NCBI RefSeq assembly: GCF_900547205.1 | Contig: NZ_URFY01000009.1 | Coordinates: 70,907 to 134,906, forward strand | Direction: 5' to 3' | Origin: an uncultured Bacteroides sp. | Lineage (GTDB): Bacteria; Bacteroidota; Bacteroidia; Bacteroidales; Bacteroidaceae | DNA length: 64,000 bases | Part shown: positions 1-8,638 of the stretch, in pieces | Layout: each line of letters opens with the position of its first letter | Numbering within the stretch: the first letter of the stretch is position 1 | Made by a program: the position numbers and the translations under genes | Notes under the pieces: generated by a model | What the model was told of the DNA's origin: nothing | Databases searched by the model: none | The model's input: only the letters and a program-made list of their open reading frames with translations

Positions 1-1
1 A

Positions 2-484
2 AAAGAGAAATATAATGTAGTTGAATCATGGATATTTGTGGTTGCCAAGAAGCATAATATTCCACGAACCTTTAATCGGGGTAAAACTTACTGGAGTAAA
101 AAGCATATTGATAATTATTTTGGCAAGAAGGCTGCAGATCCCGGAATTACTGAGTGGTACAGCGTGCAGGAGATTCAGGATAAATTCGGTATGAGTTTGG
201 CCGCCATCTATACACTTGCTTCAAAGAATGCAATTCCTAAAAAGAAAGAGGGGGTGATGGTGAGTTACTCTAAAAAGCACTTTGATATTGCCAAAGGAAT
301 AGCTCAGCCAGATGAACCGCAATATTATACGGTAGCTGAAGCAATGGCAAAGTTCAACCTTACACGTGATCAACTTTACCATTATGCCAAGTATCACAAT
401 ATCCCACGGGTAAAAGTGGGAAAATACGTCAAGATATCACGACCCGAACTTGATAAGCTTTTTGAAGCACCCAAAATAGAATAA
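2..484 (+). CDS. helix-turn-helix repeat protein, partial (5' end outside window)
   Basis: The frame is open from the first bases of the window, so the apparent GTG start at 38 is probably internal and the gene begins upstream. The visible part has three similar HTH-like units, each ending in a pattern like 'KKHNIPR', 'SKNAIPKKK' or 'KYHNIPRVKVGKYVKI'. This resembles MerR/excisionase-type DNA-binding repeats. Proteins of this build are common next to tyrosine integrases in Bacteroides mobile elements, and this one ends 87 bp before the integrase. A role in excision or regulation of the element is inferred from position only. Confidence 0.7.
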   Translation, partial: KEKYNVVESWIFVVAKKHNIPRTFNRGKTYWSKKHIDNYFGKKAADPGITEWYSVQEIQDKFGMSLAAIYTLASKNAIPKKKEGVMVSYSKKHFDIAKGIAQPDEPQYYTVAEAMAKFNLTRDQLYHYAKYHNIPRVKVGKYVKISRPELDKLFEAPKIE

Positions 485-571
485 GTTATTTCGGGGTGAT
501 GGTGGTCACCACTATATCACTGATTTCCTTTGCGATCAAATTTATATGTATAACTTCTAAATAACAATTGT

Positions 572-1678
572 ATGACACACACATGTACCAAAGTGACAGT
601 ACGCCAAAGAGCGATCCGTAACGACAAGATTTCACTTTATCTGGATTATTATCCGGCAGTTCGTAACCCCGAAACCATGCAAATGAGCCGTAGGGAATAT
701 CTCGGTATTTATATCTATGCCCACCCTAAGAATGAAATGGAGCGTGAGTTCAACAACGATATGCTGAACAAGGCAGAAGCTATTCGTTGTATCCGGGTAC
801 AGTCACTAATCAATGAAGAGTTCGGCTTCTTAGATAAACACAAGATGAAAGCGGACTTTCTTGCCTACTTTGCCAAAATGATGCGTAACAAAGATCAGAA
901 ATGGAAAGTGGTTTACGCTCATTTCTCAAACTTCGTGCAGGGTAAATGTACGTTTGGCGAAGTGAATGTTGATCTATGCAAGCGGTTCAGAACTTATCTG
1001 CTGAATGCCAAGCAGCTAAAGCATACGCAACACAAAGTATCTCTGAACTCTGCAGCAGGCTACTACTCCACGTTCCGAGGTTTGCTAAAAATCGCGTATC
1101 GTGATAAGCTACTCCGCGAGAATATCAACGACTTTCTGGATAAAATAGAATATCAGGACGTGAAGAAAGAGTATCTAACATTGGACGAGGTGAAACAGTT
1201 AGCCGCCACACCGTGCGACATTCCTGTTCTCAAAGCTGCCTCTCTCTTCTCTTGTCTGACAGGACTTCGTATCAGCGATATCATGAACCTGCAATGGTCG
1301 GACTTTGGCATTGCTCCTGACCACGGCTATTGCATTCGTATCCGTACCCAAAAGACCAAAACCGAAGCCACACTACCTATCAGCCAAGAGGCTTTCGAAC
1401 TCTGTGGAGAAGTTGGAACGGGGAAAGTGTTTAAGGGACTTAGCAGAAGCATGATAAATTATCTGCTTAAAAACTGGTTAAAGCAAGCTAAGATACATAA
1501 ACATATCACTTTCCATTGTTTTAGACACAGCTTTGCAACTATTCAAATTGCTGCCGGAACAGATATTTACACCGTCAGCAAGATGCTGACTCATCGGAAC
1601 GTATCGACTACGCAAATATATGCGGAACTGGTGAGCGAAAAGAAACGGGAGTCGGCAAATAAGATCTCGCTAAAATAG
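572..1678 (+). CDS. tyrosine-type site-specific recombinase (integrase)
   Basis: This 368-residue phage-integrase-family recombinase is expected to insert and excise the surrounding element. The N-terminal half has the SAM-like core-binding domain seen in Bacteroides integrases. The C-terminal catalytic domain shows the expected residues: Arg in 'TGLRISD', His-x-x-Arg in 'HCFRHSFA', His in 'LTHRNV' and the nucleophile Tyr in 'TTQIYA'. Length is normal for the family. It reads into the mobilizable element to its right, so it is most likely that element's own integrase. No tRNA or clear att core is visible beside it, and the left attachment site may lie outside the window. Confidence 0.93.
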   Translation: MTHTCTKVTVRQRAIRNDKISLYLDYYPAVRNPETMQMSRREYLGIYIYAHPKNEMEREFNNDMLNKAEAIRCIRVQSLINEEFGFLDKHKMKADFLAYFAKMMRNKDQKWKVVYAHFSNFVQGKCTFGEVNVDLCKRFRTYLLNAKQLKHTQHKVSLNSAAGYYSTFRGLLKIAYRDKLLRENINDFLDKIEYQDVKKEYLTLDEVKQLAATPCDIPVLKAASLFSCLTGLRISDIMNLQWSDFGIAPDHGYCIRIRTQKTKTEATLPISQEAFELCGEVGTGKVFKGLSRSMINYLLKNWLKQAKIHKHITFHCFRHSFATIQIAAGTDIYTVSKMLTHRNVSTTQIYAELVSEKKRESANKISLK

Positions 1679-1688
1679 ATTCATAATG

Positions 1689-1720
1689 TTTGCAATCATG
1701 AACAATATTCATTATATTTG
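1689..1720 (+). promoter_or_regulatory. Bacteroides-type promoter of the HipB-HipA pair
   Basis: A TTTG box at 1689-1692 and TATATTTG at 1713-1720 are 20 bases apart, matching the Bacteroidetes -33/-7 pattern. Transcription should start near 1727, upstream of the ATG at 1745. An in-frame TTG at 1718 falls inside the -7 box, so it cannot be the start codon of hipB. Confidence 0.65.
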
Positions 1721-1744
1721 CGCATTATCAGATACATTATCATC

Positions 1745-2047
1745 ATGAAAAGAGCTTTATTACCCAGTCAACAGCGAACGCTGACAACCTTAGGAGAAAA
1801 TATCAAATATGCACGCCTCCGCCGCGACCTCTCTTCAGAACAAGTTGCAGAGCGTGCCGGAATATCACGAAACACTCTTATCAAGATAGAAAAAGGAGAC
1901 GAGGGTGTTGCCATCGGGTATTATTTTCGTGTGTTAGCAGTCCTCGGATTGGACAAGGATATTTTATTAATCGCAAAAGATGATGAACTTGGTCGTAGAT
2001 TGCAGGACGCTAAATTAACCGTAAAAGAACGAGCTTCAAAAAAATAG
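1745..2047 (+). CDS. HipB-like XRE antitoxin/regulator
   Basis: This 100-residue protein has one HTH_XRE domain: 'LGENIKYARLRRDLSSEQVAE', then 'AGISRNTLIKIEKG'. It sits 3 bp upstream of a HipA-like kinase, the standard HipB-HipA order, so it is expected to bind and neutralise HipA and repress the shared promoter. The ATG at 1745 is chosen because the upstream TTG overlaps the promoter -7 box. The module probably serves as a stability or growth-control cargo of the mobile element. Assignment as HipB rests on domain plus neighbour. Confidence 0.85.
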   Translation: MKRALLPSQQRTLTTLGENIKYARLRRDLSSEQVAERAGISRNTLIKIEKGDEGVAIGYYFRVLAVLGLDKDILLIAKDDELGRRLQDAKLTVKERASKK

Positions 2048-2050
2048 AAA

Positions 2051-3307
2051 ATGGCACAGAGCAAAGATATATATGTATATATGGATTGGCAAGAGAGCGA
2101 TTCGCCAATTCAAATAGGTGTATTGCATAGTGAAGTTTTACGCGGCAAAGAAGTGTTTTCTTTTGAGAATAACACTGACTGGCTAACCTACAAACAATTC
2201 AGAGCCTTGGATCCTGACTTGGCTCAATTTTCAGGGAAACAATACTTGCCTGCCGACAAAAGTAATTTTGGAATGTTTCTCGATTCATCCCCGGATCGTT
2301 GGGGACGTATGTTGATGCGCAGACGAGAAGCGGTCAATGCCCGCTTAGAAAATAGACCGAGTAGAACACTCACCGAAGCTGATTATCTATTAGGTGTTTA
2401 CGATGGAAACCGAATGGGAGCTTTACGATTTAAACTATCGCCCGATGATGAATTTATGGACAATAATAAAGCGATGGCAACGCCACCGTGGACATCTATT
2501 CGTGACCTTGAATATGCAAGTCTTCAACTTGAAAAAGAGAATTTGAAAGACGATGCAGAATATGCAAAGTGGCTCAATATGCTCATAGCACCCGGCTCCT
2601 CATTAGGAGGAGCTCGACCCAAAGCTAATATTCTGGATAATGACGGAGCACTTTGGATTGCAAAATTCCCAAGCGGACACGACACCAAGGATATGGGAGC
2701 ATGGGAAGCTGCTACCGCAGAGATGGCAAAAAAGTGTGGTATCGAGATGGCTGAATGCCGAGCACAAAAGTTCAGCAACAGACAGCATACTTTTCTCACA
2801 AAACGATTTGATAGGATAAATGGAAAACGAATTCACTTCGCTTCTGCTATGACATTGTTGGGTTATACGGATGGTGCAGACTCGGCAGAAGGCATCAGCT
2901 ATTTAGAACTTGCAGAGTGGATTGCCCGAAACTGCGACAACGTGTCGCAGAATCTCGAACAATTATGGCGACGCATCGTTTTCAATATCGCTGTGTCGAA
3001 CTGTGACGACCATCTTCGCAATCATGGTTTCTTACTTACGCCTAAAGGTTGGACACTCTCACCTGCGTACGACATCAACCCAGATGAGCATGGCATGGGA
3101 TTAAAACTGAATATTTCAGAAGATGATAATTCTCTTGACTTCGAATTAGCATTAAGTGTTGCTGGCTATTTCGGATTAGATAATGCAACCTCGAATGAAA
3201 TAATAAATCAGATAAAGAAAGTAGTATCAAATTGGCAACAACTTGCCACCCAATATGGAATTTCACGTTCTGAACAAGAAGATAATGCCGGAGCTTTTCG
3301 GTATTGA
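2051..3307 (+). CDS. HipA-like serine/threonine kinase toxin
   Basis: This is a 418-residue HipA-family protein. HipA kinases phosphorylate translation-related targets (glutamyl-tRNA synthetase for E. coli HipA); the target here is unknown. The visible signatures are the glycine-rich ATP loop 'GSSLGGARPKANI' near residue 185, the catalytic loop 'SNCDDHLRNHGF' near residue 316 and the metal-binding 'SPAYDINP' after it. Length is close to E. coli HipA (about 440). The upstream neighbour is a small XRE protein 3 bp away, as in hipBA operons. A good hairpin terminator follows directly. Confidence 0.92.
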   Translation: MAQSKDIYVYMDWQESDSPIQIGVLHSEVLRGKEVFSFENNTDWLTYKQFRALDPDLAQFSGKQYLPADKSNFGMFLDSSPDRWGRMLMRRREAVNARLENRPSRTLTEADYLLGVYDGNRMGALRFKLSPDDEFMDNNKAMATPPWTSIRDLEYASLQLEKENLKDDAEYAKWLNMLIAPGSSLGGARPKANILDNDGALWIAKFPSGHDTKDMGAWEAATAEMAKKCGIEMAECRAQKFSNRQHTFLTKRFDRINGKRIHFASAMTLLGYTDGADSAEGISYLELAEWIARNCDNVSQNLEQLWRRIVFNIAVSNCDDHLRNHGFLLTPKGWTLSPAYDINPDEHGMGLKLNISEDDNSLDFELALSVAGYFGLDNATSNEIINQIKKVVSNWQQLATQYGISRSEQEDNAGAFRY

Positions 3308-3316
3308 ATAGTCTAT

Positions 3317-3351
3317 AAATCCACAGTAGCAACTTTTGCTATTGTGGATTT
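3317..3351 (+). terminator. hairpin terminator after hipA-like gene
   Basis: A 16-base stem with one G-T pair (AAATCCACAGTAGCAA against TTGCTATTGTGGATTT) and a 3-base loop lies 10 bp after the hipA stop. Confidence 0.7.
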
Positions 3352-3439
3352 ACCTCTTGTAAGGGTAGACAAATACTACCATTTCAACGACACAAGCTGC
3401 CACTTGATCCAGAAATTTTAAATCAATAAGTTATTAGTA

Positions 3440-3447
3440 TATATTTG
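3440..3447 (+). promoter_or_regulatory. promoter -7 box before membrane protein gene
   Basis: TATATTTG matches TAnnTTTG. Transcription should begin near 3454, which supports the ATG at 3474 as start of the next gene rather than the TTG at 3465. Confidence 0.5.
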
Positions 3448-3473
3448 CGCACAAATGATAACTATTGATTAAT

Positions 3474-4184
3474 ATGACAGCTAAAAAGTACGACTACATT
3501 ATTATATATTCATTCCTTTGTGCATCAATATTGAGTATTGCTGCGCTGGCTCGCCTATTTGTTATAACAGAATTGAAAATGGATAACTTTTCAGGAATTA
3601 TGGCTTTTATTGTAGTATGTCTTTTATTAACGGCTTCCTATCTCAGTTTTCAATCAATTATTAACGACTGGCTATTACCAAAGGTAGAGTGCATTTTCAG
3701 AAAGAAGTATCCACAAGTAGAACCAACGTTGGATTTGATTTCCATTACACCACCTGCCATACAAGAAAACATAAACGTACCCAACTATGAGGAATACAGA
3801 TTAACCGCACAGCAAAAGATTCAGCAGGAACAAAGTCTACTTTTAGAAAACGTACTAATCTATACAAGTCAAGAGCTCTCCTTGTATATGGATGAAAGCG
3901 AGATACAAAAACTTTGTGAACATATTCGATTCTATCAATATGCCACTGAACAAGAGTGTAATAAAATTCAATCATCAGTTACTGTCAATTCAAAACTACG
4001 TCCAATCGACCTTATGCACTTCGGTTGGAACATCGGTAATCAGTTCAAAAAGTCAGGTATAGAAACAGCAACATTTATTAAACGAGTATTTGCCCAAAGC
4101 CTGCAAGATAGTGAAATTTCTACCTTGAAACGAAAACTCAGAGTAGAAGGAACCTGTATCATCAAAATCAAAGAGAAGTTATAA
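3474..4184 (+). CDS. membrane-anchored protein of unknown function
   Basis: This 236-residue protein was not recognised. Two hydrophobic segments near the N-terminus (about residues 8-28 and 40-62) are followed by a long soluble region rich in Gln, Glu and Lys, probably helical. The C-terminal part has 'LRPIDLMHFGWNIGNQFK', which resembles phrases in accessory proteins of Bacteroides mobilizable elements. It has its own promoter and lies between hipBA and the replication/mobilization set. A role in element maintenance or transfer is only inferred from place. Confidence 0.6.
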   Translation: MTAKKYDYIIIYSFLCASILSIAALARLFVITELKMDNFSGIMAFIVVCLLLTASYLSFQSIINDWLLPKVECIFRKKYPQVEPTLDLISITPPAIQENINVPNYEEYRLTAQQKIQQEQSLLLENVLIYTSQELSLYMDESEIQKLCEHIRFYQYATEQECNKIQSSVTVNSKLRPIDLMHFGWNIGNQFKKSGIETATFIKRVFAQSLQDSEISTLKRKLRVEGTCIIKIKEKL

Positions 4185-4358
4185 GCTCAATATTCTATGA
4201 ATACTTCAGTAATCCTGCTCACGACCTCTATTTCACACCGTAACCAACTGATATAAAGCAACAACCATCTTTAAACAGTTACTTCGCAGTTATACTCCGG
4301 TGGCTAATTTCACCATAACATCACCAGTTTTCTTTACACACGAACAATTAAAAACAAA

Positions 4359-4730
4359 ATGTTTATGTGCAAACAAGAAATCACTTTTGATAAGCTACCG
4401 CAAGCGATAACTTATCTGACCGAACAAGTCGCAGAGTTAAAACAATTAGTATCAGAGCTCCAACTGCCACAACCTGAAAAACATCAGTTAGTAGGAATTG
4501 ATGATGCTTGCCGTATTATCCAAAAAGCAAAACCCACCATCTATGCTCTTGTGCGAAAGGGGTTACTTCCTTCTTATAAGAAAGGGAAAAAGCTCTATTT
4601 CTATGAGGATGAACTACTAACATGGATAGAAAACGGCCGGAAGAATACTTCTGAACAGAACTACGACCAAATGCTGGCTTCTATGCAAAACGGAATACGT
4701 CGCAAACCCAAATCAGGCTTTAACCTTTAA
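4359..4730 (+). CDS. excisionase-like helix-turn-helix protein
   Basis: This 123-residue protein has an N-terminal coiled-coil-like stretch (residues 15-40) and a MerR/excisionase-type HTH in the middle: 'LVGIDDACRIIQKAKPTIYALV', with 'LPSYKKGKKLYFYEDEL' as the wing. This is the HTH_17-type protein that usually precedes the DUF3987 helicase gene in NBU-like and Tn4555-like elements. The next gene starts 12 bp downstream, so the two probably share a transcript. Likely role: binding the element's origin or recombination site. Confidence 0.8.
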   Translation: MFMCKQEITFDKLPQAITYLTEQVAELKQLVSELQLPQPEKHQLVGIDDACRIIQKAKPTIYALVRKGLLPSYKKGKKLYFYEDELLTWIENGRKNTSEQNYDQMLASMQNGIRRKPKSGFNL

Positions 4731-4742
4731 TCCGTCAAAGTT

Positions 4743-6113
4743 ATGGAAGAGAAATCAATAACTCCCGAAGGAATTATCAATCAAGCAATGGGAATGAATA
4801 TGTCTTTTGCAGGCGCAGAATTCCCGGTTGAGATATTTCCATCCAAGATTCAGCGGATTATACACGAAGTGTACGAATGCCAAAGTTATCCCATCGATTA
4901 CACGGCTGCTTCTATCCTGACTGCCATTGCAGCAGGAATAGGCAATACCCACCTTATCCAAATGAAACAAGGCTGGGTAGAGAGTGCCATACTGTTTGTA
5001 GCATTGGTTGGACGACCGGGTGCTAACAAAAGTCATCCTCTTAGTTTTGCCATGAAGCCATTTATCAACTTCGATTATCAGCAGAATCTGGAGTTTGGAA
5101 AACTATATGCTAAATATGAGGAAGAAATATCCATGAGTAAAAAAGAACGCCTGGATGCTGGTGCGGAGGTATTTCCACAAGAACCTATCCGCAAACGCTT
5201 CCTGGTTTCAGACATTACACCCGAGGGATTGAGTTATATCCATGCTCAGAACAAACGTGGGCTTTGTCTCTGGTCAGATGAACTTTCGGCATGGTTCAAA
5301 AACTTTAATCGTTATAACAATGGTTCAGAAGAACAATTCTGGTTATCGATATTCAGTGCCAAGACTGTAATTTCCGATCGAAAGAACGCTAAAAGCTCCG
5401 TCTTCATCACTCGTCCGTTTATTCCGGTGATTGGTACCATTCAGAAAAAGATTCTCAGTGATTTGGCTCATGGCGACCGTTCGAGTAACGGATTTATCGA
5501 CCGTATCTTGTTTATCATGCCTGCCATTCAGCAAAAAGCTCGATGGAACGATAAAGATATTTCTCCCGATTTGGAATCCCAATGGCATAGACTACTAAAT
5601 GGGCTTATCAACATAGAGTGCTCATTTGATGAGAACAATGAGATTCAGCCTTCAATCGTAACCTTCAGCGACGAGGCTCGCAAGCTCCTGTATAAATGGC
5701 AACACGAACATGCAGACCTGTGCGATAACCTTAGTAATGAAATACTTTTGGGAATATATTGCAAACTGGAAATCTATATCATCCGCTTTTGCTTGGTGAT
5801 ACAGATAACCCGTTGGCTTTGCGGAGAATGCAGTAAAGATCTGATAGATATAGAAACCGTTCAACGAGCTATTCTACTAACGGAATATTTCAAACAGACC
5901 GCTACCAGAGTGCAAAATCTAATGAACGAAACTGCTCTTACCGTTCAACAACAATCAATTCTATCTCAACTTCCGGAACTTTTCACCACCGCACAAGGCG
6001 TAGAGATAGCAGCCAGTCAAGGGATGAAAGAACGGGCTTTCAAAGAATTCCTGAGTAAACACATAGGAATTCTTTTTCAGAAAGACCGACACGGAGAATA
6101 CAGAAAAGTATAA
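4743..6113 (+). CDS. DUF3987-type primase-helicase protein
   Basis: This 456-residue DUF3987-family protein carries a P-loop-like motif 'GRPGANKSHPLSF' near residue 92, and 'GLCLWSDELSAWF' near residue 175 as the probable Walker B region. Such proteins occur in integrative elements and plasmids of Bacteroides, where they are thought to act in replication of the excised circle. It is followed after 66 bp by a TOPRIM/zinc-ribbon protein, the usual partner. ATPase activity is inferred from the motif. Confidence 0.8.
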   Translation: MEEKSITPEGIINQAMGMNMSFAGAEFPVEIFPSKIQRIIHEVYECQSYPIDYTAASILTAIAAGIGNTHLIQMKQGWVESAILFVALVGRPGANKSHPLSFAMKPFINFDYQQNLEFGKLYAKYEEEISMSKKERLDAGAEVFPQEPIRKRFLVSDITPEGLSYIHAQNKRGLCLWSDELSAWFKNFNRYNNGSEEQFWLSIFSAKTVISDRKNAKSSVFITRPFIPVIGTIQKKILSDLAHGDRSSNGFIDRILFIMPAIQQKARWNDKDISPDLESQWHRLLNGLINIECSFDENNEIQPSIVTFSDEARKLLYKWQHEHADLCDNLSNEILLGIYCKLEIYIIRFCLVIQITRWLCGECSKDLIDIETVQRAILLTEYFKQTATRVQNLMNETALTVQQQSILSQLPELFTTAQGVEIAASQGMKERAFKEFLSKHIGILFQKDRHGEYRKV

Positions 6114-6179
6114 CCACATTATCCACATTTTGAAAAACAAAATGCTGAAAATGTCGAAAATGCACTAAAAAAAGAATCA

Positions 6180-7235
6180 ATGAGACATAGATTTATATTA
6201 GAACCATATAAGGGTATTACTTCCCGACACTCCTGTCCGGAGTGCAAGCACAAAAGGTGTTTTTCCCGATACGTAGATACGGAAAGTAGAATCACTTTCC
6301 CCGAATATGTCGGACGATGCGACCGTGAACAAAAATGCGGTTACCATCTCACGCCCAAAATATACTTTGCGCAGAATCCTGAACAGTGTGAACAGTCACA
6401 AGTGTACGAACGTCGGTCTCGCCCTACTCCTCTGCCTTTACCCATCAGTTATATTGATGGCTCTTTAGTAGAACGATCGATGAGTCATTACAAAGAAAAC
6501 AAACTGTTCCAATTCTTATCATCTCAGTTTGGAAAGGATGAATCATTGCGACTAGTTGAACTCTATCGAGTAGGAACAGCCAACCATTGGCAAGGATCAA
6601 CTGTGTTTTGGCAAACGGACATACAAGGTAAAGTTCGTACTGGTAAAATCATGCTCTATAATCCAACCACAGGCAGACGCATCAAAGAACCACACAACCA
6701 TATTACGTGGGCGCATTCCATTCTTCACAAGGATGGCTTTAATCTGAAACAATGTTTCTTTGGAGAACATCTATTGCCTAAAGACACTAAAAAGTCTGTT
6801 GCGATTGTCGAAAGCGAGAAGACAGCTCTTATCGCCAGCTTTTATCTGCCACATTTTTTATGGATCGCTTCGGGTGGAAAGAATGGCTGTTTCCGTGAAG
6901 AAAATCTCAATGTACTGAAAGGCAGAAACGTCCTACTCTTTCCTGACTTGGGAGCCACAGACGATTGGGCAGCCCGAATTTCCACAATGCAGCAAATGGG
7001 AATTACCGTTAAGCTCTTCGATTATTTGGAAAAAAATGCAACCCCAGAGCAACGGAAAAACGGATTCGATATTGCTGATTTCCTATTGGAAATTAAGCAA
7101 CCACAAGGCATTTTGCAAGGCATGATCGATAAGAATCCATCCCTCAATCTGCTGATAAAAGAGCTGGGATTAGTACTTATAGAAGAGGCAGCCCACCCAG
7201 TTAATACAATAAAAAGAAGAGGCATTAAATTTTAA
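6180..7235 (+). CDS. zinc-ribbon/TOPRIM-like primase protein (DUF6371-like)
   Basis: This 351-residue protein begins with a zinc-ribbon-like cluster, 'CPECKHKRCFSRY' followed by 'GRCDREQKCGYHLTP'. It continues to a TOPRIM-like part with 'VAIVESEKTALIASF' (acidic motif, near residue 203) and 'LLFPDLGATDDW' (near residue 258). That arrangement matches DnaG-like primases of mobile elements. It follows the DUF3987 gene, so together they form a plausible primase-helicase pair that copies the excised element. Exact activity is inference. Confidence 0.75.
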   Translation: MRHRFILEPYKGITSRHSCPECKHKRCFSRYVDTESRITFPEYVGRCDREQKCGYHLTPKIYFAQNPEQCEQSQVYERRSRPTPLPLPISYIDGSLVERSMSHYKENKLFQFLSSQFGKDESLRLVELYRVGTANHWQGSTVFWQTDIQGKVRTGKIMLYNPTTGRRIKEPHNHITWAHSILHKDGFNLKQCFFGEHLLPKDTKKSVAIVESEKTALIASFYLPHFLWIASGGKNGCFREENLNVLKGRNVLLFPDLGATDDWAARISTMQQMGITVKLFDYLEKNATPEQRKNGFDIADFLLEIKQPQGILQGMIDKNPSLNLLIKELGLVLIEEAAHPVNTIKRRGIKF

Positions 7236-7260
7236 AAGTAAATCGTAGTTTTTGGGGGTA

Positions 7261-7294
7261 GCAAGTTTATGTTTTGGGTGTCCCAAAACCTTGC
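7261..7294 (+). other. candidate origin of transfer (oriT)
   Basis: The gap between the primase and mobilization genes holds a nested inverted repeat. The outer arms are GCAAG (7261-7265) and CTTGC (7290-7294). The inner arms are TTTTGGG (7272-7278) and CCCAAAA (7282-7288) around TGT. It lies 41 bp before the small mobilization gene and the relaxase, the usual place for oriT in these elements. A terminator is the alternative, but no T-tract follows. Confidence 0.5.
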
Positions 7295-7335
7295 TTTAAT
7301 CCCGATGGTCTGCAAATTTAAATAAAAAAGAACGT

Positions 7336-7683
7336 ATGAAAGCATATAATAAAGGTGGACGCCCCACCAAATCAATAGTCGAAAAACGAACCTACCGGGT
7401 GAATCTAAAGATGAATACCGAAGAGTATTACACACTCAAAGCACGAGCTTCGGAAGCCGAAGTCTCACCCTGTGATTTTATTCGGACCATCATCCTGAAG
7501 GCAGAAATCAGGCAACGCCTCTCACCCGAATGGATGGATAACATCCGTAAACTATCCGGTATGGCAAACAACCTAAATCAGATTGCGCACAAAGCAAATG
7601 CAGCAGGTTATCTGGATGCACGTATGGAATACTTATTCTTAGCTGACAAGATTGACAACCTGTTAAACCAGATACAACAATGA
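7336..7683 (+). CDS. MobC-like relaxosome accessory protein
   Basis: This 115-residue protein looks like the small DNA-binding mobilization proteins that precede relaxases in Bacteroides elements. It has a basic N-terminus ('KGGRPTKSIVEKRTYRVNLKMNTEEYYTL', ribbon-helix-helix-like) and a C-terminus with 'LSGMANNLNQIAHKANAAG', a phrase typical of MobC-type proteins. It overlaps the relaxase start by 4 bases, showing translational coupling. Expected role: bind oriT and help the relaxase nick it. Confidence 0.85.
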   Translation: MKAYNKGGRPTKSIVEKRTYRVNLKMNTEEYYTLKARASEAEVSPCDFIRTIILKAEIRQRLSPEWMDNIRKLSGMANNLNQIAHKANAAGYLDARMEYLFLADKIDNLLNQIQQ

Positions 7684-8618
7684 TGGCGAAAATAGTAAAA
7701 GGCACCTCGTTTAGCGGTGTGGTAAAATACATTCTCGATCCCGAAAAGCAAACCAATCTATTAGCAACTGATGGTGTGCGGTTAAAGAATTTGGACTCTA
7801 TCGCCCAAAGTTTTGAGGCTCAACGAGAACTAAACTCACGAGTGAGTAAACCTGTCGGGCACATCTCTTTGGATTTTTCAGCACAAGACCGAGCCAAACT
7901 CTCTGATGAAGTAATGTCTCGCATCGCACACGATTACATGAGTCGAATGGGAATAGTCAACACGCAGTACATCATTGGCCGTCATCATGATAAGGAACAT
8001 CCACATTTGCACATCGCATTTAATCGAGTGAATAACAATGGACGTACTATCTCAGATAAGAATGACCGCATCCGCAGCGAAAAGATATGCAAAGAGTTGA
8101 CTGCCCAATACGGTCTGTACTTCGCAAGTGGAAAAGAGCAAGTTAAACAGCACCGGTTGAAAGAACCGGATAAAACTAAGTATGAGATTTACAATGCTCT
8201 AAAGACTGCTCTTCAGCAATGTAGAAGTTGGCGTGAGCTACTAGACCGATTGAATCGAGATGGCATCACCGTTGAATTCAAGATGAAGAGCGGAACTAAT
8301 GAACCGCAAGGTATCAAGTTCTGCAAAAACGGCTATCACTTCAACGGCTCAAAAGTAGACCAGCGGTTCAGCTTCTCAAAAATTGAATTTGCATTACAGC
8401 GAAATATCCATACAGAGCAGAAGCAAGAATCAATCATCCAGCCGCCGTCACAGAAAGTTCAACAGGAATTCATCTCTCCTGATTCTGACAGTTTATCAAG
8501 TAACATAGGTGGATTACTTAATGGATTGCTCACTCCCAGCCCAGCCTACGATCCGGAAGAAGAAGCTTTCCGCCGCCAGATGCAACGGAAGAAAAAGAAA
8601 AAAGGAATAAGAAGATAA
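7680..8618 (+). CDS. relaxase / mobilization nuclease (MOBP-like)
   Basis: This 312-residue relaxase has the three-histidine metal motif 'HHDKEHPHLHIAFNRV' near residue 101. The N-terminus, 'MAKIVKGTSFSGVVKYIL', is usual for Bacteroides mobilization nucleases. Such enzymes cut one strand at oriT through a tyrosine and pilot it to a recipient cell, using conjugation machinery from another element. No type IV secretion or coupling-protein genes are seen in the window, so the element is mobilizable rather than self-transmissible, as far as visible. The C-terminus is basic and low-complexity ('RRQMQRKKKKKGIRR'). Confidence 0.92.
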   Translation: MMAKIVKGTSFSGVVKYILDPEKQTNLLATDGVRLKNLDSIAQSFEAQRELNSRVSKPVGHISLDFSAQDRAKLSDEVMSRIAHDYMSRMGIVNTQYIIGRHHDKEHPHLHIAFNRVNNNGRTISDKNDRIRSEKICKELTAQYGLYFASGKEQVKQHRLKEPDKTKYEIYNALKTALQQCRSWRELLDRLNRDGITVEFKMKSGTNEPQGIKFCKNGYHFNGSKVDQRFSFSKIEFALQRNIHTEQKQESIIQPPSQKVQQEFISPDSDSLSSNIGGLLNGLLTPSPAYDPEEEAFRRQMQRKKKKKGIRR

Positions 8619-8638
8619 CAACTTAAAACAAAGAATTT

